Positions 8,422 to 17,387 of a stretch of DNA of 55,358 nt are shown here, piece by piece; the stretch's first letter is position 1; every line of letters begins with the position of its first letter. Source of the stretch: Candidatus Lustribacter telmatis (lineage in GTDB: Bacteria > Vulcanimicrobiota > Vulcanimicrobiia > Vulcanimicrobiales > Vulcanimicrobiaceae); contig PLRU01000034.1 of NCBI GenBank assembly GCA_003164045.1, positions 72,781 to 128,138 on the forward strand, read 5' to 3'. The position numbers and the translations under genes are program-made. Under the pieces are notes generated by a model that was not told the DNA's origin, made no database searches, and worked only from the letters and a program-made list of their open reading frames with translations.

Positions 8422-9365
8422 GGGTCGTCATCACCGGCGGCGCGGGCTTTATCGGCTCACACCTCGTCGACCGCTTCCTGCGCGACGGTCACGAAGTCGT
8501 TGCGATCGATAACCTGTGTACCGGTGCGCCGGCGAATCTCGATGATGCGGTCGAAAACGCGCGGCTGACGTTCGTTCGCGCCGACGCAACCGCCGGTCTC
8601 CCGGTGCAAGGCCACGTCGATGCCGTGCTGCACTTCGCCTCACCCGCGAGTCCCGTGCACTATGCGCGGCTGGCGCTCGAAACGCTCGCCGTCAACAGCA
8701 CCGGTACGGCCCACGCCTGCGATCTCGCCGAACGCACGGGCGCGCGTTTGATCTTCGCTTCAACGTCTGAAATCTACGGTGAGCCGGCCGTGCACCCGCA
8801 GCCGGAATCGTACTGGGGCAACGTCAACCCCGTCGGCGAGCGCGCGTGTTATGATGAAGGCAAGCGTTTCGGCGAAGCGCTGATCGCCACGCGCGTGCGT
8901 CTGCGGGCGCTCGATGGGCGCATCGTTCGCATCTTCAACACGTACGGCCCGCGCATGGCTGCGGACGACGGCCGCGCGATCCCGAACTTCATCGCGCAAG
9001 CGCTGGCCGGCCGCGCGCTCACGCTCTATGGTGACGGCAGCCAGACGCGCTCGTTCACCTACATCGACGATCTGGTCGACGGCATCGCACGCCTCACCGC
9101 GCACGAGCAAGCACGTGGTGCGATCGTGAACCTCGGCAATCCCGAAGAAGTCACGATTACCGCCGTCGCCGGTACTATTGCGGCTGCAGCGGGCGTGGCA
9201 CTGCGCGTCGAGCACGGACCGCTTCCCTCAGACGATCCGTCGCGCCGCAAACCCGACGTCACGCGCGCACGCGAGTTGCTTGGCTGGGAACCGCAGACCC
9301 CGTTACGCGAGGGCATCGAGCGCACGCTGGCATGGTGGCGCAGCACGCGTTCCGCCGGTGCTTAG
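8418..9365 (+). CDS. UDP-glucuronate decarboxylase (UDP-xylose synthase)
   Basis: An extended short-chain dehydrogenase of 315 residues. It has the NAD motif TGGAGFIG, then HFASPASPVHY, STSEIYGEP and HPQPESYWGNVNPVGERACYDEGKR split over residues 115-150; these are diagnostic of UDP-glucuronate decarboxylases rather than generic epimerases. The catalytic pair is Y145 and K149. The product, UDP-xylose, feeds polysaccharide or glycoconjugate synthesis. GTG 8418 overlaps the ugd stop (GTGA). No xylosyltransferase is adjacent; glycosyltransferase-like genes lie at 44564 and 47790 but are far away. Confidence 0.9.
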   Translation: MRVVITGGAGFIGSHLVDRFLRDGHEVVAIDNLCTGAPANLDDAVENARLTFVRADATAGLPVQGHVDAVLHFASPASPVHYARLALETLAVNSTGTAHACDLAERTGARLIFASTSEIYGEPAVHPQPESYWGNVNPVGERACYDEGKRFGEALIATRVRLRALDGRIVRIFNTYGPRMAADDGRAIPNFIAQALAGRALTLYGDGSQTRSFTYIDDLVDGIARLTAHEQARGAIVNLGNPEEVTITAVAGTIAAAAGVALRVEHGPLPSDDPSRRKPDVTRARELLGWEPQTPLREGIERTLAWWRSTRSAGA

Positions 9366-10762
9366 TGCTTAGCTCGGGCGCACGCCTCACGTCGCTCATC
9401 GTCGCGAGTGCCTTCTTCATGGAACAGCTCGACGGTTCGGTGATCGCGACATCGCTGCCGCAGATCGGTGCGTCCTTCGGCGTGCATGCCGTCGATGTCG
9501 CGATCGGCATGACGTCGTATCTCGTGGCGCTCGCGGCGTTCATTCCGCTGAGCGGCTGGATCTCCGACCGCATCGGCGCGCGCACGACGTTCTGCACCGC
9601 AATCGTCCTCTTTGCGCTCACGTCGATCGCATGCGGCCTGTGCACCTCGCTGACGGCGTTCGTCGTTACGCGCATTCTCCAAGGCGCAGCCGGTGCGTTG
9701 ATGGTGCCGGTGGGGCGAACCGTCGTACTGCGTTCCTCGAGCAAGCAAGAACTTCTCGCGGCGATCTCCAACCTCACCTGGCCCGGCTTGATCGCGCCCG
9801 TTCTCGGACCGCCGATCGGCGGTTTCATCACGACGTACTCCTCGTGGCGCTGGATCTTCTTCCTCAACGTGCCGATCGCGATCGCCGGTCTCGTCCTCGC
9901 GCTGACGTTCATTCGCGCGATACCCGTTGCCGAACGCCGGCCGTTCGATAGTGCCGGCTTCGTGCTGATGACGACGACCTTGGTCGCGATCATGTTCGGA
10001 CTCGACCTGCTCGCGCGCGGCGAGCCGCTCGCCGAGAGCCTGGGCTTGCTCGCGCTGGGCTGCATCTTTGCGGCGCTCACCTGGCGGCACGTGCGGCGTT
10101 CGCCTGCGCCGATCATGAGTTTCGCCGCCGCGGGCATCCCGACGTTTGCCGCGGCCACGTTTCGCGGCGGCAGTTTTTTCCGCGTCGCCATTCAGACCGC
10201 CCCGTTCATGCTGCCGCTGCTCTTTCAAATCGGGCTCGGCAAGAGCGCGTTCTCGTCCGGTTTGCTGATGCTGGCGTATGCCGCCGGCAACCTCGGGATG
10301 AAGACGCTCACGACGCCGATCGTGCGGCGCTTCGGGTTCCGGCGCATCGTCGTGACCAACGGCTTCATCGTCGCGTTTTCGCTTGCGATGTGCGGCATCA
10401 TCACGCAGGCGATGCCCGATGCCGTGATCGCCCTGCTGCTCTTTGCGTCGGGCCTCTGCCGCTCGCTCCAGTTCACCACGGTGAACACGCTTGGATTCGT
10501 CGATGTGCCGCAACCGATGATGAGTTCGGCCAGCACGCTCTCGAGTACGTTTACCCAGCTCGCGCAAGCCGGCGGGATTGCCGCCGGCGCCCTGATCTTA
10601 CACGGCGTCGAAACCGTGCGCGGATCGGGCCCGACGCCCGGCCTGACGGATTTTCACATCGCCTTCTTGGCATCCGCGGCGATTGCGGTTGCCGCAACGA
10701 TCACGATGCTCTCGCTGCCGCGGAGCGCCGGAGCAGACGTCTCCGGCTCGGCGACGGGATAG
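9365..10762 (+). CDS. MFS multidrug-type exporter (DHA2 / EmrB-QacA class)
   Basis: A membrane protein of about 465 residues with 12-14 hydrophobic helices. Class features are FFMEQLDGSVIATSLPQIG in helix 1, LSGWISDRIGARTTF between helices 2 and 3, the RILQGAAGALMVPVGR segment and GPPIGGFITTYSSWRWIFFLNVP. I chose GTG 9365 because it shares one base with the upstream stop (TAGTG), in line with the rest of this run; ATG 9332 would overlap by 34 bases. The role is probably drug or metabolite efflux. It ends 3 bases from the facing DUF2630 gene. Confidence 0.9.
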   Translation: MLSSGARLTSLIVASAFFMEQLDGSVIATSLPQIGASFGVHAVDVAIGMTSYLVALAAFIPLSGWISDRIGARTTFCTAIVLFALTSIACGLCTSLTAFVVTRILQGAAGALMVPVGRTVVLRSSSKQELLAAISNLTWPGLIAPVLGPPIGGFITTYSSWRWIFFLNVPIAIAGLVLALTFIRAIPVAERRPFDSAGFVLMTTTLVAIMFGLDLLARGEPLAESLGLLALGCIFAALTWRHVRRSPAPIMSFAAAGIPTFAAATFRGGSFFRVAIQTAPFMLPLLFQIGLGKSAFSSGLLMLAYAAGNLGMKTLTTPIVRRFGFRRIVVTNGFIVAFSLAMCGIITQAMPDAVIALLLFASGLCRSLQFTTVNTLGFVDVPQPMMSSASTLSSTFTQLAQAGGIAAGALILHGVETVRGSGPTPGLTDFHIAFLASAAIAVAATITMLSLPRSAGADVSGSATG

Positions 10763-10765
10763 CCG

Positions 10766-11008
10766 TTACTCGACGTAGCCCTCGACGGTTTTTTTGGAAC
10801 GCAGCGCTGCCCGATCGGGGTTGGCCCCCGCATCCCGCAGACCCTGACGCTGGTGGAGCAGGTCGTAGAACTGGTCGAGTTTTACGGTGATCTCGGCGAG
10901 GCGGGCACGTCCGCCGGCATCGAGACCGCCGTTTTCGCCCCGGTGCCACAGGTCGTGCTCCTCGGCAACGAGGGCTTCGATGGATTGATGGATTGACGTG
11001 TCGCTCAT
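10766..11008 (-). CDS. DUF2630 family protein
   Basis: An 80-residue, charged, helical protein matching the DUF2630 pattern: IEALVAEEHDLW near the N terminus, LDQFYDLLHQRQGLRDAG in the middle and a VEGYVE tail. Function unknown. It lies 24 bases downstream of an SBP gene on the same strand and may be co-transcribed with it. No export signal is visible. Confidence 0.85.
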   Translation of the reverse strand: MSDTSIHQSIEALVAEEHDLWHRGENGGLDAGGRARLAEITVKLDQFYDLLHQRQGLRDAGANPDRAALRSKKTVEGYVE

Positions 11009-11032
11009 ATCGGGCTCTTTCCCCAGAAATGG

Positions 11033-11956
11033 CTAGAGGCTCACGTACAGGTCGCTTGCCGGAAACGGTGCGGCGATGCGGCCGTATTTGGCCATCAGGT
11101 CGATGAGCGGCTGGATTAACGTGTCTTCGAGCTTCGGCGCGAAGGTCGCGCGGGTCATCGATGCGACGAGGTCGGGGTCGAGCTTGGCATCGGCGATGAG
11201 TATCTTGGCCGAGTCCGCGTGGTTCTTGTTCGCCCAGAGCTGCGCTTCGGTGACCGCTCGGGTGAAGCGCGCAACGGTGTCGCGATGCGCCGCCACCCAG
11301 TCTTTCTTCGCGTACCACGCGTTGATCGCGAAGTGCTCCGAAACCGCGCTATACGGGAGACCGGCAACGCGGCCGGTCTGCATCGCCGGCGCGAGTGCCG
11401 GTGAGGACACGATCGCGGCGTCGACCGCGCCGCGATCGATTGCCGCGCTCATCTGCGGGTTCGGCAACTCGAGAAATCGCACGCTCTTCGCATCGACGCC
11501 GCTGCGCTCGAGCCACGCCCGGATCGCGATCGTATTGATGTCGCCGAGTGCGATCACACCGATCGTTTTACCGATCAGATCTTTCGGTCCATGAATCGGT
11601 GAATTTTTGGCGACGATCAGCGCGTTCGTCGGCGCGCTGCCGGTGTACTCGGCGCCGGGCGCAACGAACGTGAAGCCGACGCCCCGTTCGTGCGCGAGCA
11701 CGAGCGAGACGACGTTCGCCGCGCCGATATCCGCCGTGCCGCCCACGATCGCGGCCGCCGCGGCCTCACCGCTGCTCACGATCTGCACGTCGACGTCGAT
11801 GCCGTACTTCTTGAAGAGCCCGAGCGCTTGCGCATACTGGACGCCTTCGGAAAACTCGACCGCGCCGCGCAGAACGCGCACTTTCGGCACATCTTGCGCA
11901 CCGGCCGGCAAGCCCAGCACGAGCGCGGCGAGCAGTACGACCATCCGGCGAATCAC
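11033..11956 (-). CDS. ABC-type solute-binding protein, NMT1/TauA-like (orphan)
   Basis: A 307-residue protein with a cleavable leader (ends ..GLPAGAQD) followed by a type II binding fold. The pattern GLFKKYGIDVDVQIVSSGEAA, then GGTADIGAANVVS and DLIGKTIGVIALG is typical of nitrate/taurine/thiamine-precursor binding proteins. The start is GTG 11956; ATG 11944 is also possible. It follows the TauD-type dioxygenase by 3 bases, so binding protein and oxygenase are one unit, but no permease or ATPase lies beside it. The ABC core at 20195-21765 is a conceivable partner, without proof. Confidence 0.85.
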   Translation of the reverse strand: MIRRMVVLLAALVLGLPAGAQDVPKVRVLRGAVEFSEGVQYAQALGLFKKYGIDVDVQIVSSGEAAAAAIVGGTADIGAANVVSLVLAHERGVGFTFVAPGAEYTGSAPTNALIVAKNSPIHGPKDLIGKTIGVIALGDINTIAIRAWLERSGVDAKSVRFLELPNPQMSAAIDRGAVDAAIVSSPALAPAMQTGRVAGLPYSAVSEHFAINAWYAKKDWVAAHRDTVARFTRAVTEAQLWANKNHADSAKILIADAKLDPDLVASMTRATFAPKLEDTLIQPLIDLMAKYGRIAAPFPASDLYVSL

Positions 11957-11959
11957 GAT

Positions 11960-12832
11960 TTAGAGCACCGCTTCCAATTCGACGTTGCCTTCGCGGACGG
12001 TGGTACGCCGCATATCGCGGCGATACTGCTGGTCGTCGAAGGGCGTGGCGCGATGCATCGTGGCGAGGTTATCCCACATCACGATGTCGCCGACACGCCA
12101 GGTGTGCGCGTACACGAACTGCGGCTGCGTCGCAAAGGCCATCAGATAGTCGAGCAACGCCTGCGTATCTTCCGCTGCGTATCCGCCGATGCGCGAGATG
12201 TGAGAGGCCAGATACAGGCTCTTGCGTCCCGATCCCGGATGCACGTGCACGAGCGGGTGTTTCGCCGGCGGCCGGAGTTTGCGCTCCGCGAGCGTCGGTT
12301 CGGGGCCGCCGCCGGCAACGCGGGAGTGATAGTAGTCGTGTTCGGCAACCAGCGGTTCGATCCGCAGCTTGATCTCTTCGGGCAGCGCATCGTAGGCGGC
12401 GCGCATGTCGGCGAATTCCGTCGGGGCCGCACCGTCCGGCGGGATCGCGTGCGCGGAGAGCAGCGAATAGGTCGCGCGAACGGCGTGAAACGACATGTCG
12501 GTATGCCACAGCCGGTTCGCCCGTTTGTAGAGCAACCGCTTATCGTCGTCAGGAAAGATCGCACCGTTCGCATCGAGATTGCTCTGATCGATGATCTCCG
12601 GAAACGGAACGCGCAGGTCACCGCGCGTCTTCATCCGTTCGACCGGGCCAAATCGGCGGCTGAAGGCCACGTGCTCGGCGTCGCTCAGCGGTTTTTTGTT
12701 GCGAAACACGCCGACCGGATAGTGGTCCATGAGCGAGATGATGCCGGCATGCGTCGATTCGGTCAGCGGTCCACGGATATCCGCGTGGATTTCGGCGGCC
12801 AGGAGCGGATGCAGTACCGTGGCTTCGACCAT
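11960..12832 (-). CDS. TauD/TfdA-family Fe(II)/2-oxoglutarate dioxygenase
   Basis: A 290-residue member of the alpha-ketoglutarate-dependent hydroxylases. The iron ligands are H110-T-D112 in LWHTDMSFH and a distal histidine in NLATMHRATPF; the C-terminal RRDMRRTTV supplies the arginine that binds 2-oxoglutarate. Family members open sulfonates, phenoxyacetates or similar by hydroxylation. I start at ATG 12832, since the N terminus then aligns with family openings (LHPLLAAEIHADIRGPL); the longer frame is a shadow of the divergent cupin gene. The next gene, a TauA-like binding protein, begins 3 bases later. Confidence 0.88.
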   Translation of the reverse strand: MVEATVLHPLLAAEIHADIRGPLTESTHAGIISLMDHYPVGVFRNKKPLSDAEHVAFSRRFGPVERMKTRGDLRVPFPEIIDQSNLDANGAIFPDDDKRLLYKRANRLWHTDMSFHAVRATYSLLSAHAIPPDGAAPTEFADMRAAYDALPEEIKLRIEPLVAEHDYYHSRVAGGGPEPTLAERKLRPPAKHPLVHVHPGSGRKSLYLASHISRIGGYAAEDTQALLDYLMAFATQPQFVYAHTWRVGDIVMWDNLATMHRATPFDDQQYRRDMRRTTVREGNVELEAVL

Positions 12833-12904
12833 ACGCGGCAATTTCGGGGTGCGGCAATTGCCCGCCTGGGAGAGGATCGATGCGCCGCGGCGGAATGACG
12901 CCGC
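12833..12904. promoter_or_regulatory. Divergent intergenic region with palindrome and direct repeat
   Basis: This 72-bp gap separates the divergent dioxygenase and cupin genes, so it should contain both promoters. It holds a perfect 10-bp palindrome GGCAATTGCC at 12853-12862 and a 9-bp direct repeat GCGGCAATT at 12835-12843 and 12851-12859, 16 bases apart. Such an arrangement fits an operator, but no regulator gene is adjacent and no clear -35/-10 pair is visible. Confidence 0.4.
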
Positions 12905-13381
12905 ATGAGCAAGCCTGGAATTCGCCGCGTGGTCACCGGCCACGACGCCACCGCGGTCGCAAAAATCTTGACGGATACCACGGTGCCGGCCCAGCAAGGA
13001 AAGTCCGACGCGATCGTGCACGCCGTTTGGAACACCGGTGAGATGCCGGTCGACATCGCGATCGGCGAGTCGCTCGAAGATCGCGGCGCGCGGCCGCACG
13101 CGACCCCGCCGCCCAAGAACGGCACGCGGCTCACCATCATCGACTATCCGCCCGGCAACCGCGGCCTCATGCACCGCACCGAAACGCTCGATTACGTGAT
13201 CGTGATGTCGGGCGAAATCGATATGGTCATGGACGACTCAACCGTCACGCTCAACGCCGGCGACGTGATGGTCCAGCGCGGCACCAACCACGGCTGGTTC
13301 AATCGCGGCACCGAAACGGCCCGCGTCGCGTTCGTCTTGGTCGACGCGCAACCGCTCGGCATCGGCCACCCGCGCACCTAA
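12905..13381 (+). CDS. Cupin-domain protein
   Basis: A 158-residue single-cupin protein. After an N-terminal region the cupin motif 1 is seen as PPGNRGLMHRTETLDYVIVMSGE and motif 2 as GDVMVQRGTNHGWFN, with H in HRTE and NHGW as likely metal ligands. Similar small cupins are found next to catabolic oxygenase genes and may bind a pathway intermediate or act as an isomerase. It diverges from the TauD-type gene. Its exact reaction cannot be read from the sequence. Confidence 0.82.
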   Translation: MSKPGIRRVVTGHDATAVAKILTDTTVPAQQGKSDAIVHAVWNTGEMPVDIAIGESLEDRGARPHATPPPKNGTRLTIIDYPPGNRGLMHRTETLDYVIVMSGEIDMVMDDSTVTLNAGDVMVQRGTNHGWFNRGTETARVAFVLVDAQPLGIGHPRT

Positions 13382-13407
13382 GGCCGCAAAAGCGTGACGC
13401 TACCTCC

Positions 13408-14472
13408 TTAATTTGTCATAACGGCTTCGGCGATTGCTTTGCCGACGTCGACGGTGTTTGCGGTGCCGCCGATGTCGCGCGTGCGCGGGCCTTTGGTGAG
13501 GACGGTTTCGATCGCGGTGACGATGGCGGCTCCGGCTTCGGGATAGCCGAGATGATCGAGCATCATTGCGCCGGACCAAATCTGCGCTATCGGGTTGGCG
13601 ATGCCTTTGCCGGCGATGTCGGGCGCGGAGCCGTGCACGGGCTCGAACATCGAGGGATATTCGCGCTCGGGATTGAGGTTGGCCGACGGTGCGATGCCGA
13701 TCGTGCCGACCACGGCCGGACCGAGATCCGAGAGGATGTCGCCGAATAAATTCGAGCCGACCACGACATCGAACCAATCCGGGTGCAGCACGAAGTTCGC
13801 CGTGAGAATGTCGATGTGGTACTGGTCGGTGCGGATGTCGGGATACTTCTCGGCCATCGCTTTGACGCGTTCGTCCCAATACGGCATCGTGATCGTGATG
13901 CCGTTCGATTTCGTGGCCGAGGTCAGGTGCTTCTTCGGCCGGCTGCGCGCATATTCGTAGGCGTACGCGAGGATGCGGTCGACACCGCGGCGCGTGAAGA
14001 TCGATTCTTGGAAGACGATCTCGTTCTCAGTACCTTCGCCGAACCGGCCGCCGACCGCCGAATACTCGCCCTCGCTGTTCTCGCGCACGATGATCATGTC
14101 GATGTCGCCGGTGTTGCGGCCGGCCAGCGGTGAGGCGATGCCGGGCATGAGACGCACCGGCCGCACGTTGGCATACTGCTGAAAGTGCCGCCGGATCGGG
14201 ATGAGCAAACCCCACAGCGAAACATGGTCGAGGACGCTCGGGAAACCGACCGCGCCGAGGAAGATCGCATCGTGATTGCGGATTTGCGCGAGCCCGTCGG
14301 CGGGCATCATCGCGCCGGTTGCAAGGTAGTACTCGCAGCTCCACGGGAAATGCTCCCACTCGAAGCGCAAACCGAAGCGCTTGGCGACCGCATCGACGAC
14401 GCGAATTCCCTCCGGAACGACCTCGCTGCCGATGCCGTCTCCGGGAATGGTCGCGATCTTGAACGTCTTCAT
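13408..14472 (-). CDS. ttuC: Tartrate dehydrogenase/decarboxylase (TtuC-type) family enzyme
   Basis: A 354-residue member of the isocitrate/isopropylmalate dehydrogenase superfamily. It begins with KIATIPGDGIGSEV, and carries WGLLIPIRRHFQQYANVRP, IIVRENSEGEYS, TKSNGI, and the nucleotide-site run MFEPVHGSAPDIAGKGIANP. The WGLxxPI and NSEGEYS elements point to the tartrate dehydrogenase branch, enzymes that oxidatively decarboxylate hydroxy-dicarboxylates with NAD+ and metal. It is the last gene of the 13408-27125 operon; its ATG shares one base with the stop of the TRAP permease gene. The actual substrate is not known. Confidence 0.88.
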   Translation of the reverse strand: MKTFKIATIPGDGIGSEVVPEGIRVVDAVAKRFGLRFEWEHFPWSCEYYLATGAMMPADGLAQIRNHDAIFLGAVGFPSVLDHVSLWGLLIPIRRHFQQYANVRPVRLMPGIASPLAGRNTGDIDMIIVRENSEGEYSAVGGRFGEGTENEIVFQESIFTRRGVDRILAYAYEYARSRPKKHLTSATKSNGITITMPYWDERVKAMAEKYPDIRTDQYHIDILTANFVLHPDWFDVVVGSNLFGDILSDLGPAVVGTIGIAPSANLNPEREYPSMFEPVHGSAPDIAGKGIANPIAQIWSGAMMLDHLGYPEAGAAIVTAIETVLTKGPRTRDIGGTANTVDVGKAIAEAVMTN

Positions 14473-16364
14473 CAATGCCTCAAAAACCCAAGTGAAATCC
14501 ATGGAACCGCCGCGATGAGGATCAGCGCCGCGAGCAGTGCCGCCAGGTACGGCAGAATCGGCTTCGTCGCCGTATCGGGCGAACACTTCGCAATCGCGCA
14601 CGCCGCATAGTATCCGATACCGAGCGGCGGCGCAAAGAGGCCGATGCCCATCGCGAGCACCACGACGATCGCATAATGCACTTGGTCGATGTTGAACTGC
14701 GCCGCAATCGGAAACAGCAGCGGCCCGAACAGCACGAGTGCGGGGATCCCTTCGAGGACCGAGCCGAGGACGGCGAAGAGCACGATCGAGAGCGCCATAA
14801 AACCGGCCGCGCCGCCGGCGTGCGCGAGCGCGTCGGCAAGCTGATTCGCGAGTCCCGAACGGGTGATCGACCACGCCATGGCGGTCGCGGTCGCGATGAT
14901 GAGGCCGACGGCGCCCGTGAGCGCCGCCGTTTCGACCAGCATCGGGTAGGCCCGGCGCCAGTCGAACTCGCGATAGATGAGCGCTCCGACGATCAACGTG
15001 TAGACGATGCCGACCGTGCTGACCTCGGTCGCGGTCGCGATACCGCCGACGACGAACCAGCGGATCAAGAGCGGCAACGCCAGGCCCGGCAGCGCGACGA
15101 GGAACGCGCGCGCTATTGCCCTGCCCGAAGCGCGCTCCGCGCGTTGCGTTTGGTCGCCGCGCGCCCGCACGAACGAAACGATCAGCAGCGCAATCGAGGC
15201 AATCGCGGCCGGAAGCAGACCGGCGGTGAACAGATCCCGAATGGATACCGTCGCAATCGTGCCGACGATGATCAGCACGAGGCTCGGCGGAATCGTCTCG
15301 GCCATCGCGCCCGAGGTCGCGAGCAGCGCGATCATCTCGCTGCGCTTATAGCCGCGCCGTTCCATCTCCGGGAAGAGCACGGGCGCGACGGCGGCCATGT
15401 CGGCCGACTTCGAGCCGGATATCCCCGAGACGAGATACATCGCGGCGATCAGGACGACGTTGAGGCCGCCGCGGAAGTGGCCGACGAGGCTGGCGAGGGC
15501 GGCGACGAGGCGACGGGCGACGCCGGTGGCTTCGAGCAACAGACCCAAGAGCACGAACAACGGCACGGCGAGCAAGATGATGTTCGAGATGCCTTCGTTC
15601 ATGCGGCCGACCGCAATGCTCAGCGGAATGCGCGTGGCGAAGAGCAGATAGCTGACCGCGCCGACGCCGAACGAAAACGAAATTGGAATCCCGATCGCGA
15701 GCGCTATGCCGACCACCAGCACGAAAAACAGCAAGAGATCGATATTGCCGAGCGATCCGATCGGATCGCGGGCCGCGTATCCGGCAAAGCTCAGCACGAT
15801 CGCAACAGCAATCACGATGGCGACGCGGCGCAGATCGCGGTCGATGAGACGCAGGATTGCCAGCACGGCAATGAGGCCGAGGCCCACGGTGATTGCCGCA
15901 ATCACGTACGCGCGCGGCAGCGAGAGTGCGGGCGTCAGATCGTTTGCCTCGCTGCGCATCAGCACCCCGCTCGCGGGAATCAGCAGCACGCAGAACCAGA
16001 GGATCGCAACGTCACTCGCGACCTCGAGCCACGCGCGCCCGGCGGGCGACGCGCGCCGCAGCAGCACCGTCAGCCGCATGTGCTCGTTGCGGCGATAAGC
16101 GACGACCGCGCCGAGCATCGTCATCCACAGGAATAGGATCGCGGCGAGTTCGTCGCCCCACGACAGCGCATCGTGCAGCACGTAGCGTGCGAGCACGCCG
16201 CCGGCGAGGATCGCGATCTCCGCAACGATGATGGCGGCCACCACCGGCTCGACGACGCGGCCGATCGCGCGTTCGCCCGCGAGGGTCCAGTCACTCCGCG
16301 GGAACGGCGCCTCCGTCCCCGCCGCAGCTTCGAGGATCGCGGAAACCGGAACGACCGTCGTCAC
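14472..16364 (-). CDS. TRAP transporter permease, fused small and large subunits (DctQM)
   Basis: A 630-residue membrane protein. Residues 1-190 look like a DctQ domain (GGVLARYVLHDALSWGDELAAILFLW), and from about residue 210 a DctM domain follows with GIPISFSFGVG, VPLFVLLGLLLEATG, SGISGSKSADMAAVAPVLFPEM and ATSGAMAETIPPSLVLIIVG. Fused QM proteins are a known TRAP architecture; with DctP they import organic acids using an ion gradient. GTG 16364 is the first start in frame and lacks a clear ribosome site, so the N terminus is uncertain. It lies 12 bases after dctP and overlaps the next gene by one base. Confidence 0.9.
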   Translation of the reverse strand: MTTVVPVSAILEAAAGTEAPFPRSDWTLAGERAIGRVVEPVVAAIIVAEIAILAGGVLARYVLHDALSWGDELAAILFLWMTMLGAVVAYRRNEHMRLTVLLRRASPAGRAWLEVASDVAILWFCVLLIPASGVLMRSEANDLTPALSLPRAYVIAAITVGLGLIAVLAILRLIDRDLRRVAIVIAVAIVLSFAGYAARDPIGSLGNIDLLLFFVLVVGIALAIGIPISFSFGVGAVSYLLFATRIPLSIAVGRMNEGISNIILLAVPLFVLLGLLLEATGVARRLVAALASLVGHFRGGLNVVLIAAMYLVSGISGSKSADMAAVAPVLFPEMERRGYKRSEMIALLATSGAMAETIPPSLVLIIVGTIATVSIRDLFTAGLLPAAIASIALLIVSFVRARGDQTQRAERASGRAIARAFLVALPGLALPLLIRWFVVGGIATATEVSTVGIVYTLIVGALIYREFDWRRAYPMLVETAALTGAVGLIIATATAMAWSITRSGLANQLADALAHAGGAAGFMALSIVLFAVLGSVLEGIPALVLFGPLLFPIAAQFNIDQVHYAIVVVLAMGIGLFAPPLGIGYYAACAIAKCSPDTATKPILPYLAALLAALILIAAVPWISLGFLRH

Positions 16365-16376
16365 GGCGAGTGTCGT

Positions 16377-17387
16377 CTAGCCGAGTTTCCCAGACGTCCG
16401 CTCGAGCAGCGACCACGCGGTCTCGCCGAACTCGGCGCGCCAGCGGCGATAGTACGGTTGGAGTTTTGCGCGCATGGCAACCGGATCGACCGTGTTGGTG
16501 GCCATTCCCTTGCGCCCGAGGTCGGCGATGATGCCCTGCGAGAGACCGACCATGTCCTTGCGCTGCGCGATGATCGCCGTCGTGAACTCGCGCGTCGCAA
16601 TCGCTTGCAGATCGGGCGGCAGATCGTTCCAGGCCTGCGGATTCGCAGTCAACCAGAAGCCGCTCCACGCGTGGTTCGTGATCGCCAGATATTTCTGCAC
16701 TTCGTAGAACTTGAAGCCCAGCATCGCGCTCGGTGAGATCTCGAGGCCGTCGACGAGTTTGGTTTGCAGGGAGACGTAGAGCGCGCTCAAGTCGATCGGC
16801 GTCGGCGAAGCGCCGAGCGTCTTGAAGAGATCGAGCATGATCTTCGAGGTCGCGACGCGGACTTTGAAATCGGCGAAGTCGGCGACCTTTGCAATCGCGT
16901 GCGTGGCCGAGCTGACTTGGCGGAAGTCGAGATCGAACGGGCGATAAACGATATGATAGCCGCCGGCCGCAAGCGATTTGATGACGAAGTCGCCGAGTGG
17001 TCCGTCCATCGCATGCTGCGCTTGAGCGTGATCGCGGAAAGCGAACGCCGTGCTGTCGATGCCCGCGAGCGGAACGCTCTCTTGCAAGTTGACCGCCGGA
17101 ATTGCGGCCATCTGCACGGCGCCGGACCGGACTTCTTCCGCCGTCGCGGCGTCGGTGCCGAGTTGGCCGCTCGGAAACACTTGGATGTCGAGCCGTCCGC
17201 CGCTGGCGGCACGGATCGCGTCGGTTGCCGACGTCAGGTGCAAGTGCAAATTTTCCGTCGGCCGGGTCGAGTGACCGAGCTTATACGAAAATTGCGCGGC
17301 GCGTGCGGGACTGCGTACGAAAGCGACCCCCGCGAAAGCGGCAGCCGTGGCGGCGGTGAAGGCGCTGCGGGATAGAATGCGGCTCAT
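16377..17387 (-). CDS. TRAP transporter solute-binding protein (DctP family)
   Basis: A 336-residue exported protein with a leader ending near SPARAA. The mature part shows KLGHSTRPTENLHLH, GGRLDIQVFPSGQLGTD, and the DctP substrate helix with VRVATSKIMLDLFKTLGASPTPID, where the arginine in the VRV element normally clamps the carboxylate of the ligand. It therefore probably binds a carboxylic acid. Its ATG overlaps the Rieske oxygenase stop (ATGA), and the fused permease follows 12 bases later, so it belongs to the same operon. Confidence 0.9.
   Translation of the reverse strand: MSRILSRSAFTAATAAAFAGVAFVRSPARAAQFSYKLGHSTRPTENLHLHLTSATDAIRAASGGRLDIQVFPSGQLGTDAATAEEVRSGAVQMAAIPAVNLQESVPLAGIDSTAFAFRDHAQAQHAMDGPLGDFVIKSLAAGGYHIVYRPFDLDFRQVSSATHAIAKVADFADFKVRVATSKIMLDLFKTLGASPTPIDLSALYVSLQTKLVDGLEISPSAMLGFKFYEVQKYLAITNHAWSGFWLTANPQAWNDLPPDLQAIATREFTTAIIAQRKDMVGLSQGIIADLGRKGMATNTVDPVAMRAKLQPYYRRWRAEFGETAWSLLERTSGKLG

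Noticed and set aside
13382..13407. Possible bidirectional terminator between the cupin and TtuC-type genes
   Set aside because: The only symmetric element is a short AGCGTGACGCT palindrome with a one-base centre, which cannot form a useful hairpin, and no T-run follows.
14676..16136. A 486-residue forward frame antisense to the DctQM gene
   Set aside because: It is rich in Arg, Asp, Glu and His with no family pattern, as expected from high-GC antisense frames, while the reverse strand encodes a clear TRAP permease.
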